Positions 1-8,504 of a stretch of 64,000 nucleotides of DNA are shown piece by piece. Below the pieces are notes generated by a model. That model worked only from the letters and a program-made list of their open reading frames with translations. It was not told the DNA's origin and searched no databases. The stretch is taken from contig NZ_KB455575.1 in NCBI RefSeq assembly GCF_000341735.1, positions 1,807,648 to 1,871,647 of the forward strand. Direction: 5' to 3'. The DNA comes from Methylotuvimicrobium buryatense 5G. Lineage in GTDB: Bacteria; Pseudomonadota; Gammaproteobacteria; Methylococcales; Methylomonadaceae. How positions within the stretch are numbered: position 1 is the stretch's first letter; every line of letters starts with the position of its first letter. The translations under genes and the position numbers were made by a program.

Positions 1-204
1 ATACCGGTCGTTATTTTGACTTCATCGCGCGAAGAAGGCGACCGGGCTTTATCTTACGATATCGGCGCTAATTCCTATCTGGTCAAACCCGTGTCGTTTT
101 CCGGCTTTATCGAAGTCATCAAGCAAATCGAAAACTATTGGTTAAGTCTAAATATCGGGCCGCCGCTCGGAGTTACCTCTAAACCTGAGGCTGAAAATGA
201 CTAA
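1..204 (+). CDS. CheY-like response regulator, C-terminal part (cut by window start)
   Basis: The reading frame is open from base 1 and ends at a TAA at 202-204. The 67 visible residues read as the last third of a receiver domain: a hydrophobic strand ending in LTSS (the conserved Thr/Ser switch), GANSYLVKPV with the conserved Lys-Pro, and a terminal helix. The tail IENYWLSLN and the short overall end are typical of stand-alone Rcp1/CheY-like regulators that pair with hybrid or phytochrome-type kinases; that pairing is family knowledge. The gene overlaps the next one by 8 bp, so the two are probably translated together. The phosphoacceptor Asp lies outside the window. Confidence 0.85.
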   Translation: MPVVILTSSREEGDRALSYDIGANSYLVKPVSFSGFIEVIKQIENYWLSLNIGPPLGVTSKPEAEND

Positions 205-2305
205 ATCATTTATGGAACGTAACGAAGTATTGCGTATTCTGATCGTCGAGGACGTCCCGGTCGATGCCGAGCTGATGGTATTACAATTGAAGGATGACGG
301 ATTAATTTTCGATTGGCAACGGGTTCAAAACGAAGAGGACTTTCTGCAAGCGCTCGATACCCGACCCGATTTGATTTTAACCGACTGGTGTCTGCCGCAA
401 TTTAGCGGCCTCAAAGTCTTGGAACTGCTTCATAACCGCGATAACGACATTCCTGTCGTCGTTGTTTCCGGCAGTATCGGCGAGGAAATCGCGATCGATG
501 CCTTGCAAAAAGGCGCTTTCGATTATGTGTTGAAAGACCGCCCTGCTCGCTTGGGCGCCGCGATCCGGCATGCGCTGGAGGAAAAAGAACTACGCGACGA
601 ACGCAAACGCTATCTCGAAAAGCTGCGTCTCGCCGACCAGGTCTTTGAATCGACCGGCGAAGGCATCATCGTTACCGACATCGACGCCAATATCGTAGCC
701 GTTAATCCGGCCTTCGAGCAAATCACCGGCTATACCAAGATCGAGGTGTTAGGCAAAAACCCCAGCATCCTGAAGTCCAACCACCAAGACAGGTCTTTTT
801 TTTTCGAGTTGTGGAATACTTTATTAGGCACAGGCCATTGGCGCGGCGAAGTCTGGAATCGGCGTAAAAACGGCGAAGTTTATCCGGAATGGTTGACTAT
901 CAGTGCGGTCAAAAACAGCGAAGGCACCACCACGCATTTTGTCGGCGTGTTCAACGATATCAGCTCGGTCAAGGAAGCCCAAGCGCAACTCGACTTTCTG
1001 GCTCATCACGATGCATTAACACGCCTACCTAATCGCACCTTATTCAGAGACCGTCTCGGGCATGCCTTGATCCATGCGCAACGGGAAAACAAGAATCTAG
1101 CCGTATTATTTCTTGATCTGGACCGGTTCAAAACAATTAACGACACTCTGGGTCACCCGGTAGGCGACGACTTATTGAAACAAGCCGCCGATCGTATGCA
1201 ACAAGCGATTCGAGCTGACGATACGCTGGCCCGACTAGGCGGCGACGAATTCGTTCTGCTGTTGGAAGACGATTCCACCGCGCATCACGCGGTCATCGTC
1301 GCACATAAATTATTGCAAATTTTTAACCGGCCGATGTTCATCGAGGACCACACGTTAACCGTGACCGCCAGCATCGGCATCGCACTGTTTCCGCAAGACG
1401 GCAAAGACGTCGACACGCTATTGAAACATGCCGACCTGGCCATGTATCAAGCCAAACAACAAGGCCGTAATACGTATCAGTTCTTTTCATCAGGCCTAAC
1501 TACCGGCGCTTTCGAGCGCTTGATCATGGAAAACGCTCTGCGCGGCGCAGTCGCCCGAAACGAGCTTTTACTTTACTATCAACCTCAAATTAATTTGATC
1601 GACCGTACGCTTGCGGGAGTCGAGGCATTAGTGCGTTGGCAACACGCAGAATTAGGCATAGTATCGCCGGGGCAATTCATTCCGTTAGCCGAGGATATGG
1701 GTATCATCGCCGAAATCGGCGAATGGGTTTTAAATGAAGCCGTCAGACAAATGGCCGAGTGGCAAGCGGAAGACCTTGAAGTTCCTCGCGTTTCGGTCAA
1801 CTTATCGATGCAGCAAATCGACCGGGAGGATCTCGCCGGACAAGTATCCGCAGCATTGGAGAGAATGAGTATCCCTGCCAAGCATTTGGAATTGGAAGTG
1901 ACTGAATCGATGATCATGCGCCAACCGGATCAAGCCATGCGCATTTTGGATAATTTGCGTCAACAAGGTATCTTGCTATCGATTGACGATTTCGGCACCG
2001 GTTATTCCAGTCTGGCTTATTTAAAAAACCTCCCGCTGGATCGGTTAAAAATCGATCAATCTTTCGTGCAGGACATCGGCCGCGATGAACACGGCGAAGC
2101 CATCGTTCGGGTTATCATCGCGCTGGCTCGAAACCTAGGGCTGGAAGCCGTCGCGGAAGGCGTCGAGTCCGAAGAGCAAGCTCAATTTCTTGAACGCGAA
2201 GGTTGTAATATCGCTCAAGGTTATTTATTCGCGCGCCCCATGCCGGCGGATGAATTGATCCGACAAAGCGATCGATATCGATGCTCCGGCGAGAAAGCGA
2301 ATTAG
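197..2305 (+). CDS. REC-PAS-GGDEF-EAL cyclic-di-GMP signalling protein
   Basis: This 702-residue soluble protein has four modules. A receiver domain (about 10-130) carries acidic residues E18/D19 and the likely phosphoacceptor D63 in LILTDW. A PAS domain with PAC tail follows (about 143-260). The GGDEF domain (about 265-430) has an intact GGDEF at 348-352 and an RADD sequence five residues before it, which fits the inhibitory I-site. The EAL domain (about 435-695) has EAL at 476-478 and DDFGTGYSS later. Both catalytic signatures look intact, so it could make or degrade c-di-GMP under phosphorylation control; which activity dominates cannot be read from sequence. It overlaps the upstream receiver gene, its likely operon partner. 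A second ATG at 212 is a possible start. Confidence 0.93.
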   Translation: MTKSFMERNEVLRILIVEDVPVDAELMVLQLKDDGLIFDWQRVQNEEDFLQALDTRPDLILTDWCLPQFSGLKVLELLHNRDNDIPVVVVSGSIGEEIAIDALQKGAFDYVLKDRPARLGAAIRHALEEKELRDERKRYLEKLRLADQVFESTGEGIIVTDIDANIVAVNPAFEQITGYTKIEVLGKNPSILKSNHQDRSFFFELWNTLLGTGHWRGEVWNRRKNGEVYPEWLTISAVKNSEGTTTHFVGVFNDISSVKEAQAQLDFLAHHDALTRLPNRTLFRDRLGHALIHAQRENKNLAVLFLDLDRFKTINDTLGHPVGDDLLKQAADRMQQAIRADDTLARLGGDEFVLLLEDDSTAHHAVIVAHKLLQIFNRPMFIEDHTLTVTASIGIALFPQDGKDVDTLLKHADLAMYQAKQQGRNTYQFFSSGLTTGAFERLIMENALRGAVARNELLLYYQPQINLIDRTLAGVEALVRWQHAELGIVSPGQFIPLAEDMGIIAEIGEWVLNEAVRQMAEWQAEDLEVPRVSVNLSMQQIDREDLAGQVSAALERMSIPAKHLELEVTESMIMRQPDQAMRILDNLRQQGILLSIDDFGTGYSSLAYLKNLPLDRLKIDQSFVQDIGRDEHGEAIVRVIIALARNLGLEAVAEGVESEEQAQFLEREGCNIAQGYLFARPMPADELIRQSDRYRCSGEKAN

Positions 2306-2326
2306 CCGACAATACACTGCATTAAT

Positions 2327-2453
2327 CCTGAAAAGAGCAGTTGGCATTTGTTGTAGACCGTTCGTGCTGAGCAAAGTCGAAGCATGAAGGGTCTACAACA
2401 CTTTCACCGGCCTGGTGAAGCCTCAAACTACCGTTCACCCTTCGACAGGGCTC
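2327..2453. repeat. Truncated copy of MITE family M (AGAGCAGTTG termini)
   Basis: It starts with CCTGAAAAGAGCAGTTGGCA and follows, nearly base for base, the reverse complement of the complete element at 36837-37005: hairpin-forming CCGTTCGTGCTGAG and GGTCTACAACAC segments, then CCTCAAACTACC. Similarity stops at GACAGGGCTC (2453), where unrelated repeat sequence begins. The missing right terminus suggests loss by insertion or recombination at this junction. Confidence 0.8.
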
Positions 2454-2491
2454 TCCTGCGAAAGGACGCCGTAAACCCAGAACCTTAACTC

Positions 2492-2746
2492 ACGAACTTT
2501 CACAGTAACGTTCATGAAGGCCTGGCCATCGCCCCGGCAAATGAAAGTTCTCTGGTGGGGAGGGTACGGTCACTAGCCCGACAGGACGCCGTGAATACGT
2601 CCCTGTAGGCTCGACGGCGGCTGTCCCTGCCGCCAACGCCTGTCGGTCGAGCAACCGCACCCTCTCCGGAACCGGCATTTGCTCTGTCGAGCGCCGTATA
2701 TCGAAAAATTAGATAAAGGGTCTATATCTACGAACTTTCACAGTAA
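2492..2746. repeat. Family B intergenic repeat unit with 17-bp direct boundaries
   Basis: A unit of about 238 bp is bounded on both sides by the same 17 bp, ACGAACTTTCACAGTAA (2492-2508 and 2730-2746). It contains the shared core GGACGCCGTGAATACGTCC followed by a GCTCGACGGCGGC hairpin arm. The same unit occurs twice in tandem at 24740-25196 in the opposite orientation. No convincing ORF lies in it. With the truncated family M element it fills most of the 562-bp gap between the EAL gene and the next CDS; nothing else is seen there. Confidence 0.8.
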
Positions 2747-2912
2747 ATATTTCAGCTTGCTTTGGTCATGTTCTAAATGTTTAGAACGGGGTTTCACGGG
2801 GTTTCAACTGCCGTCCTGCCAAGCATTGAATTGGCTTTACTCGGTTTAACTTTCGATTCGTGTTTTAGTGTATCCTAAGGTTCTTTATCAAAGCTTTACG
2901 GCCTATTGCTCA

Positions 2913-3563
2913 ATGAAACTTAAAACTCGATTATTTAAGCATTTTTTACAGATTCTTTGCATTGTCGCCTTGTCTTTACAAACCGCAGTAGCTCAGGACT
3001 TCCACACATGGAGTTACCATCGTAACCGGGACCACTTAGCTAACCTCGAATACACCCTAGCGCGATCGCCGCTACCGAAACGGGGGAAATATGATTTAAT
3101 CAGACTTGAAATCGTTTGCAAGGCGAATCAATTGCAACTAGTTGTCGATTCCAACAGTCTGATTACTTCTCAAAATCAGCCGTTCGACTTCGATTATCGA
3201 ATCGATAAACAAGCGCTCGTTACGATTGAAATGCGCACCTTTTCGGATACGAGACGAAGAGCCTATAACGACGAGCATGCTCTAGCATTTGCCGAGGCAT
3301 TACTAAACGGAAAATCGGTTTTCGTACGAATACATACCATGCTCAAAAACATATTGTCGGGGGCGATGCCGCTAGATGACGCACGCGAACCCATCACTCG
3401 TGTTCTCGCCGACTGCGGTATACAACGATCCGATTTGAGCAATGAAACAGCAGATTATGGCCTCACTGAATTCGAACGTGATCTAAAGCGATTGCCAACG
3501 ACGCAACAACGACAATTGCTAAATCGGATCCGACAAATGATAAAAGAACTTGATGCCCGCTAG
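2913..3563 (+). CDS. Hypothetical secreted protein (signal peptide)
   Basis: The frame is open from a GTG at 2868, but the ATG at 2913 is preferred because it places a classic signal peptide at the N terminus: KLKTR, a hydrophobic stretch of about 17 residues, then a cleavage site near TAVAQ. The mature protein of about 190 residues is hydrophilic and has no domain I recognise. It has a few Cys residues and a charged C terminus (NRIRQMIKELDAR). A periplasmic location is likely. It is followed by a half repeat and then the RND efflux pair; whether it belongs to that transcription unit is unclear. No strong ribosome binding site is visible before either start. Confidence 0.7.
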   Translation: MKLKTRLFKHFLQILCIVALSLQTAVAQDFHTWSYHRNRDHLANLEYTLARSPLPKRGKYDLIRLEIVCKANQLQLVVDSNSLITSQNQPFDFDYRIDKQALVTIEMRTFSDTRRRAYNDEHALAFAEALLNGKSVFVRIHTMLKNILSGAMPLDDAREPITRVLADCGIQRSDLSNETADYGLTEFERDLKRLPTTQQRQLLNRIRQMIKELDAR

Positions 3564-3597
3564 CCATAGTGGCTTTCCGGCTACCACGACCTCCGTC

Positions 3598-3660
3598 AAT
3601 GCCATTAAGTTAAGCCGTTCGTGGTGAGCTTGTCGAACCATGGACGGCTTAACTTATCGA
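3598..3660. repeat. Half copy of family F element
   Basis: It begins with TGCCATTAAGTTAAG, the family F terminus, followed by an inverted-repeat hairpin (GCCGTTCGTGGTGAGC ... ACCATGGACGGC) and ends at AACTTATCGA. It matches, in reverse complement, the second half of the complete element at 39489-39622. It lies directly before the efflux membrane fusion gene, and its sequence accounts for the spurious N-terminal extension of that reading frame. Confidence 0.75.
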
Positions 3661-3680
3661 CTCGGTATTTTAAACCTCAC

Positions 3681-4775
3681 ATGCTCAAACGTTTTCTTAT
3701 TCTAATACTATTCTCCGTGCTGATTTTTGGCGGCATTTTCGGACTGAAGTTTTACCAACTTCATCAAGAAGCCGGCCGATTTCAACCACCGCCTCCTGCC
3801 GTCGTTGCGGGTACCGAAGTCACCCAGGAAATCTGGCCTTCCACATTGTCCGCGGTGGGAAGCTTAACCGCCATTGCCGGCGTCGACGTCAGCAACGAAG
3901 TGGCCGGCAAAGTCGAAGCGATTCATTTCGACTCCGGTCAATCGGTTAAAAAGGGACAATTGCTGTTGGAACTGGATGCGTCGACCGATCGCGCGGAATT
4001 ACAAGGACTCCAGGCCGAAATGCGGCTCGCCAAGGTCCGCTTCGAGCGGAGCGAAAAACTAATAGGTAAAAACTTCATTTCCCAATCCGATTACGATCAG
4101 AACCATGCCCTACTCGACGAAACCGCCGCGGCCGTTCATGCTAAACGTACACTGATCGACAGAAAACGAATTCGCGCGCCTTTCACCGGCGAACTCGGCA
4201 TTCGTCTAGTCAACCTCGGCCAATACTTAACGGAAGGTTCGGCAATCGTGTCGCTGCAACAGCTGGACCCGATTTATTTGGACTTTACCGTTCCTGAACG
4301 CTATTTGAATCGACTCGTTAAAGGCCGCCAAGTCATTGCGACCGTGCAAGCTTACCCGGACCGAGAATTCAACGGCGAAATCAGCGCCGTGAGTCCGCTG
4401 ATCGACCAAGGCACGCGATCCGTAAAAGTTCGCGCCAAGCTAAGCAACAGCGAAAAACTGCTGCATCCGGGCATGTTCGCACAAACCGGCATTTTATCGG
4501 ACCAAGAACTCAAGGTACTGACACTACCCGATACCGCGATCACCTATAATCCTTACGGCAATTCGGTATTCGTGATCGAAGCAAACGAACACGGCCTGAT
4601 CGTTCAAAGCCGGCAAGTCGAAACCGGGCAAACACGCGCCGGCCGCGTGGAAATCATTAGCGGTTTGAAACTTGGAGAACGTGTCGTCAGCGCAGGCCAA
4701 GTCAAACTACGTAACGGCATGCCGGTTAAGTTGGATGATAAACCCGCCCCTGGCGAACGGGAGATTTCACAGTGA
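3681..4775 (+). CDS. RND efflux periplasmic adaptor (membrane fusion) subunit
   Basis: This 364-residue protein begins with a membrane anchor (MLKRFLILILFSVLIFGG). It then shows the adaptor architecture: a lipoyl-like half motif (VEAIHFDSGQSVKKGQLL), a short coiled-coil hairpin (about 95-145), the second lipoyl half (RAPFTGELGIRLVNLGQYL), and beta-barrel and membrane-proximal domains. The frame is open from 3621, but that extension is read from a family F repeat, so the ATG at 3681 is chosen. Its stop overlaps the start of the pump gene by 4 bp (GTGA), so the two form one translationally coupled unit. No outer-membrane factor gene is adjacent; a TolC-like protein encoded elsewhere is presumably used. 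Confidence 0.92.
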   Translation: MLKRFLILILFSVLIFGGIFGLKFYQLHQEAGRFQPPPPAVVAGTEVTQEIWPSTLSAVGSLTAIAGVDVSNEVAGKVEAIHFDSGQSVKKGQLLLELDASTDRAELQGLQAEMRLAKVRFERSEKLIGKNFISQSDYDQNHALLDETAAAVHAKRTLIDRKRIRAPFTGELGIRLVNLGQYLTEGSAIVSLQQLDPIYLDFTVPERYLNRLVKGRQVIATVQAYPDREFNGEISAVSPLIDQGTRSVKVRAKLSNSEKLLHPGMFAQTGILSDQELKVLTLPDTAITYNPYGNSVFVIEANEHGLIVQSRQVETGQTRAGRVEIISGLKLGERVVSAGQVKLRNGMPVKLDDKPAPGEREISQ

Positions 4776-7700
4776 AATTTACCGACCTTTTCATCGAACG
4801 GCCGGTCCTCGCCAGTGTTGTCAGCTTATTGATTTTAGTACTCGGCTTGAGAGCCATCACGGCGCTGGAACTCAGGCAATACCCCGAAACCGAAAATACC
4901 GTCGTCACGGTAAGGACGTCCTATCCCGGAGCCAGCAGCGATTTGGTGCAAGGCTTCATTACCACGCCCCTACAGCAGGCCATCGCCGAGGCCGACGGCA
5001 TCGATTATCTGTCCTCGAACAGCCGCCAAGGCGTTTCGACGATTGAAGCGCACATGCGTCTTAACTACGACCCCAATGCCGCGGTCGCCGAAATTCAAGC
5101 GAAAGTAGCAAGTCAACGCAATATCTTACCTGCCGAATCGGAAGACCCGGTCATTACATCGCAAGTCGGCGATACGACTGCGTTGATGTATGTTGCGCTT
5201 TATAGCGATACGATGAAGCCTTCGCAAATCAGCGATTACATGCTTCGCGTCGTTAAACCGAAAATTCAATCGATACCGGGCGTCGGCAAAGCCACTGTGC
5301 TCGGTAATAAAACCTTTGCGATGCGCATCTGGCTCGACCCCAAGCGCATGTCGTCGCTCGGCGTAACTGCCGAGGATGTCGCGAATGTGTTGCGCTCAAA
5401 TAATTACCTGTCGGGCGCCGGCCAAACCAAAGGAAATTTCGTTACGGTCGATTTGAGCGCGACAACCGATGTCGTCAGCGAACAGGAATTTCGTAATCTA
5501 GTCGTCGGCAATCGCGGCGGTACGCTAATCAGGTTATCCGATGTTGCCGATACCGAATTGGGCAGCGAAGATTACGACATGGTCAACTGGTATAAAGGCA
5601 AGACCGCGATTTTCATGGGTATCGAACAGGCACCCGGCGCCAACCCGCTGACGGTTGCCTATGCCGTCCGCGATATGTTGGACGAAATTGAAAAAGACTT
5701 GCCCGAAGCCATGCATATCCTGCTGCCTTATGATGCGAGCCGTTTTATCCAGGATTCGATCAACGAAGTCTTTCGTACGCTGGCCGAAGCATTGATCATC
5801 GTCTTATTGATCATTTATTTATCGTTGGGCTCGATTCGCGCCGCACTGGTTCCATCGATCACAGTCCCCCTTTCGTTGATCGGCGGCACTTTTTTGATGC
5901 TACTCATGGGGTTTTCGGTAAACCTGCTCACAATGCTGGCAATGGTGCTAGGCATCGGTCTAGTCGTCGACGACGCGATCATTGTCGTCGAAAACGTGCA
6001 TCGCCATATAGAATTGGGAAAATCCAAATTCGAAGCGGCGATCGAAGGCACGCGTGAGTTAGTATTACCGGTGATCGCGACTACGGTGGCGCTGGTTGCG
6101 GTCTATTTGCCGGTCGGTTTCATGGGCGGACTGGTAGGCACCTTGTTTACCGAATTCGCCTTTACCCTAGCCGGCGCGGTCGTCATTTCGAGCATTATCG
6201 CACTCACCCTCGCACCGATGCTGAGCTCCAAAATCCTGAAAGACCAAGGCAAGGCCGGTCGTTTCGAACATGCGGTCGAAGCAATCTTTAACGATTGGTC
6301 CGAACGTTACCGAAAATTGCTGCACCCGCTTCTGGAAACGCCATCTCTGGTACTGGCATTTGCGCTGATGGTCTTGATCAGCATTTATTTCATGTTCAGC
6401 CTGTCGCAAAAAGAATTGGCCCCAACCGAGGACCAAAGCATACTGTTTGTCATGGCGAGCGGTCCGCAAACTGCAACTTTGAATTATAATGAAGCCTATG
6501 CCGAAGAGTTGATCAAACAATTCGAATCGATACCGGAATACAACGAAAGCTTTATGCTGCTTGGCTTCGGCGGCAGCAACAATACCGTGTTCGGGGGCTT
6601 TAAAATGCCTTCGACGGCATTACGCAACCGTTCGCAAATGGCGATACAACCGGAATTGCAGGCCAAGGTCAACACCATTGCCGGCTTCCAAACCGCGGTC
6701 ATTCCACGGCCAAGCTTACCCGGCTCGGGAGGCGGCCTACCGCTACAATTCGTAATCGTCACCGATGCCGATTACGCATCGCTTGACCAAGTAGCGGACC
6801 TTCTGGTCGATCGTGCGACACAAAGCGGACGCTTCAATTTTTTGATGAAGGAAGTTAATTTCGACCGACCGAAAGCGACCCTTGTCATCGACCGGGATAG
6901 AGCGGCGGATTTGGGATTGACGATGCAAGACATCGGCAGCAACCTGGCATCTTTACTCGGCGGACAATATGTCAACCACTTTAGCCTGCAGGGGCGAAGT
7001 TATAAAGTGATACCGCAAGTCGACGATTTATCGCGCCTCGATACCAGTAAGTTCGATCATTATTATTTGCGAACCGCATCGGGCGGACAAGTACCGCTGT
7101 CATCGCTGGTGCATCTCGAACAATCGGTCGAGCCCAGCAAACGAACTCAATTTCAACAGCTCAACAGCCTGACCGTATCGGGCATGATGGCACCAGGCAT
7201 CACACTGGGCAATGCAATGGATTATTTGGAACAGGAAGCCGATGAGTTATTTCCGCGCGGTTATAGTTACGACTATACAGGCAGCTCCCGGCAATACGCA
7301 CAACAAGGCAGCGCTCTGGTCGCGACGTTTTTCATGTCGTTGTTGATCATTTATTTAATGCTGGCCGCACAATTCGAAAGCTGGCGCGATCCGTTGATTA
7401 TTCTGATTTCGGTACCGCTCTCGATCGCCAGCGCCCTAGCTTTCATCATGCTCGGCTTCGCCTCGATCAATATTTATACGCAAGTCGGCTTGATCACGTT
7501 GATCGGTTTAATTGCAAAGAACGGTATTTTGATCGTCGAGTTCGCCAATCAATTGCAGATCCGCGAAGGCTTGACCAAACGCGAAGCGGTAGAGCAAGCG
7601 GCAAAAATCCGGCTCCGGCCGATTCTAATGACGACCGTATCGATGATCGTCGCGATGGTCCCTTTACTGATCGCTTCGGGCCCGGGCGCTGCCAGCCGTT

Positions 7701-7840
7701 TCGATATCGGCTTGGTAATCACTAGCGGTCTCGGCGTTGGAACGCTATTTACGCTGTTCGTTGTCCCTTCGTTTTATCTATTACTGGCAAGAGACCGCTA
7801 CACCGAGCGTGAAGATCAATCTTGGATTCGAAACGATTGA
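4772..7840 (+). CDS. RND multidrug efflux transporter (HAE1-type, AcrB family)
   Basis: The 1022 residues match the full length of an AcrB/MexB-like inner-membrane pump. Visible features are the N-terminal helix (FIERPVLASVVSLLILVLGL), two large periplasmic loops, the proton-relay motif GLVVDDAIIVVENV in TM4 with adjacent aspartates, and the second half repeat with GLIAKNGILIVEF. The paired aspartates and the absence of metal-pump signatures favour a drug or hydrophobic-compound exporter (HAE1) over a heavy-metal (HME) pump. The start is GTG at 4772, inside the end of the adaptor gene. Substrates cannot be predicted. Confidence 0.93.
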   Translation: MKFTDLFIERPVLASVVSLLILVLGLRAITALELRQYPETENTVVTVRTSYPGASSDLVQGFITTPLQQAIAEADGIDYLSSNSRQGVSTIEAHMRLNYDPNAAVAEIQAKVASQRNILPAESEDPVITSQVGDTTALMYVALYSDTMKPSQISDYMLRVVKPKIQSIPGVGKATVLGNKTFAMRIWLDPKRMSSLGVTAEDVANVLRSNNYLSGAGQTKGNFVTVDLSATTDVVSEQEFRNLVVGNRGGTLIRLSDVADTELGSEDYDMVNWYKGKTAIFMGIEQAPGANPLTVAYAVRDMLDEIEKDLPEAMHILLPYDASRFIQDSINEVFRTLAEALIIVLLIIYLSLGSIRAALVPSITVPLSLIGGTFLMLLMGFSVNLLTMLAMVLGIGLVVDDAIIVVENVHRHIELGKSKFEAAIEGTRELVLPVIATTVALVAVYLPVGFMGGLVGTLFTEFAFTLAGAVVISSIIALTLAPMLSSKILKDQGKAGRFEHAVEAIFNDWSERYRKLLHPLLETPSLVLAFALMVLISIYFMFSLSQKELAPTEDQSILFVMASGPQTATLNYNEAYAEELIKQFESIPEYNESFMLLGFGGSNNTVFGGFKMPSTALRNRSQMAIQPELQAKVNTIAGFQTAVIPRPSLPGSGGGLPLQFVIVTDADYASLDQVADLLVDRATQSGRFNFLMKEVNFDRPKATLVIDRDRAADLGLTMQDIGSNLASLLGGQYVNHFSLQGRSYKVIPQVDDLSRLDTSKFDHYYLRTASGGQVPLSSLVHLEQSVEPSKRTQFQQLNSLTVSGMMAPGITLGNAMDYLEQEADELFPRGYSYDYTGSSRQYAQQGSALVATFFMSLLIIYLMLAAQFESWRDPLIILISVPLSIASALAFIMLGFASINIYTQVGLITLIGLIAKNGILIVEFANQLQIREGLTKREAVEQAAKIRLRPILMTTVSMIVAMVPLLIASGPGAASRFDIGLVITSGLGVGTLFTLFVVPSFYLLLARDRYTEREDQSWIRND

Positions 7841-8162
7841 GCCGACATTTTTTGCGAAAATGTTTTGTTGATCTTGCCTACGGGTTATACTTCCGAAAGT
7901 GATTTTTCGACAGTTAAAAATCAGGCTCAGAATAGCCCGGATTGAAGACTGCCGAAGACACGGACGGAGGTATGTCAAAACTCAAAGCTAGATTAATGAA
8001 ACTGAATACGGTAAGACACTAACATTCATTGAGACAGGCCAAAACATATAAAAACTAAATTCTTATCTAGAAGCCGTCAAAAGAAAATGGATGCCGTTAT
8101 GGAAACGTTTAGAATATGGCCGAAAATAACTTCCCGACTTCCATCGTTCCCACGCTCTGCGT

Positions 8163-8364
8163 CACTGCCATTAAGTTAAGGGAAACCCGTCATTCCGCCA
8201 TGGATTCACTCCGGGCTATCCTGCCCGGAGCCCTTCGAGTAAATGCAAATTCGTTCCATACGGATTTGTGGCGGAATCCAGTGCCATGGATGGCAGGCTT
8301 TTGAGGCACATTTGAGCATGAATGCCGGAATTACTTACTCTGTGACGGCTAACTTATACCAGTG
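8163..8364. repeat. Family F-terminus element with family E interior, nested in a GTTCCCACGC palindrome
   Basis: It begins CACTGCCATTAAGTTAAG and ends with the degenerate complement (GGCTAACTTATACCAGTG). Inside are CATTCCGCCATGGATTC and GGCGGAATCCAGTGCC arms of family E. Immediately outside are GTTCCCACGCTCTGCG on the left and CGCACTGCGTGGGAAC on the right, which together are the two arms of a family G palindrome, so this element appears to have inserted into it. The rest of the 663-bp gap between the RND pump and the transketolase gene shows no recognisable feature beyond a probable promoter region. Confidence 0.75.
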
Positions 8365-8504
8365 ACGCACTGCGTGGGAACCATTTGGGAAAATATTTTT
8401 TTACCTTATCTTTTAGATAGTACCTCGACCATCCGATTAATTGTCTTTGTAAAGAGAGAGCTTTCAAAGCACGTTTATTAACCAAACCGAAAAGAAGAAT
8501 AACT

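Noticed and set aside
7972-8022. 16-codon frame with GGAGG directly before ATG (MSKLKARLMKLNTVRH)
   Set aside because: The spacing between GGAGG and ATG is only two bases and there is no conserved context; a frame this short is expected by chance.
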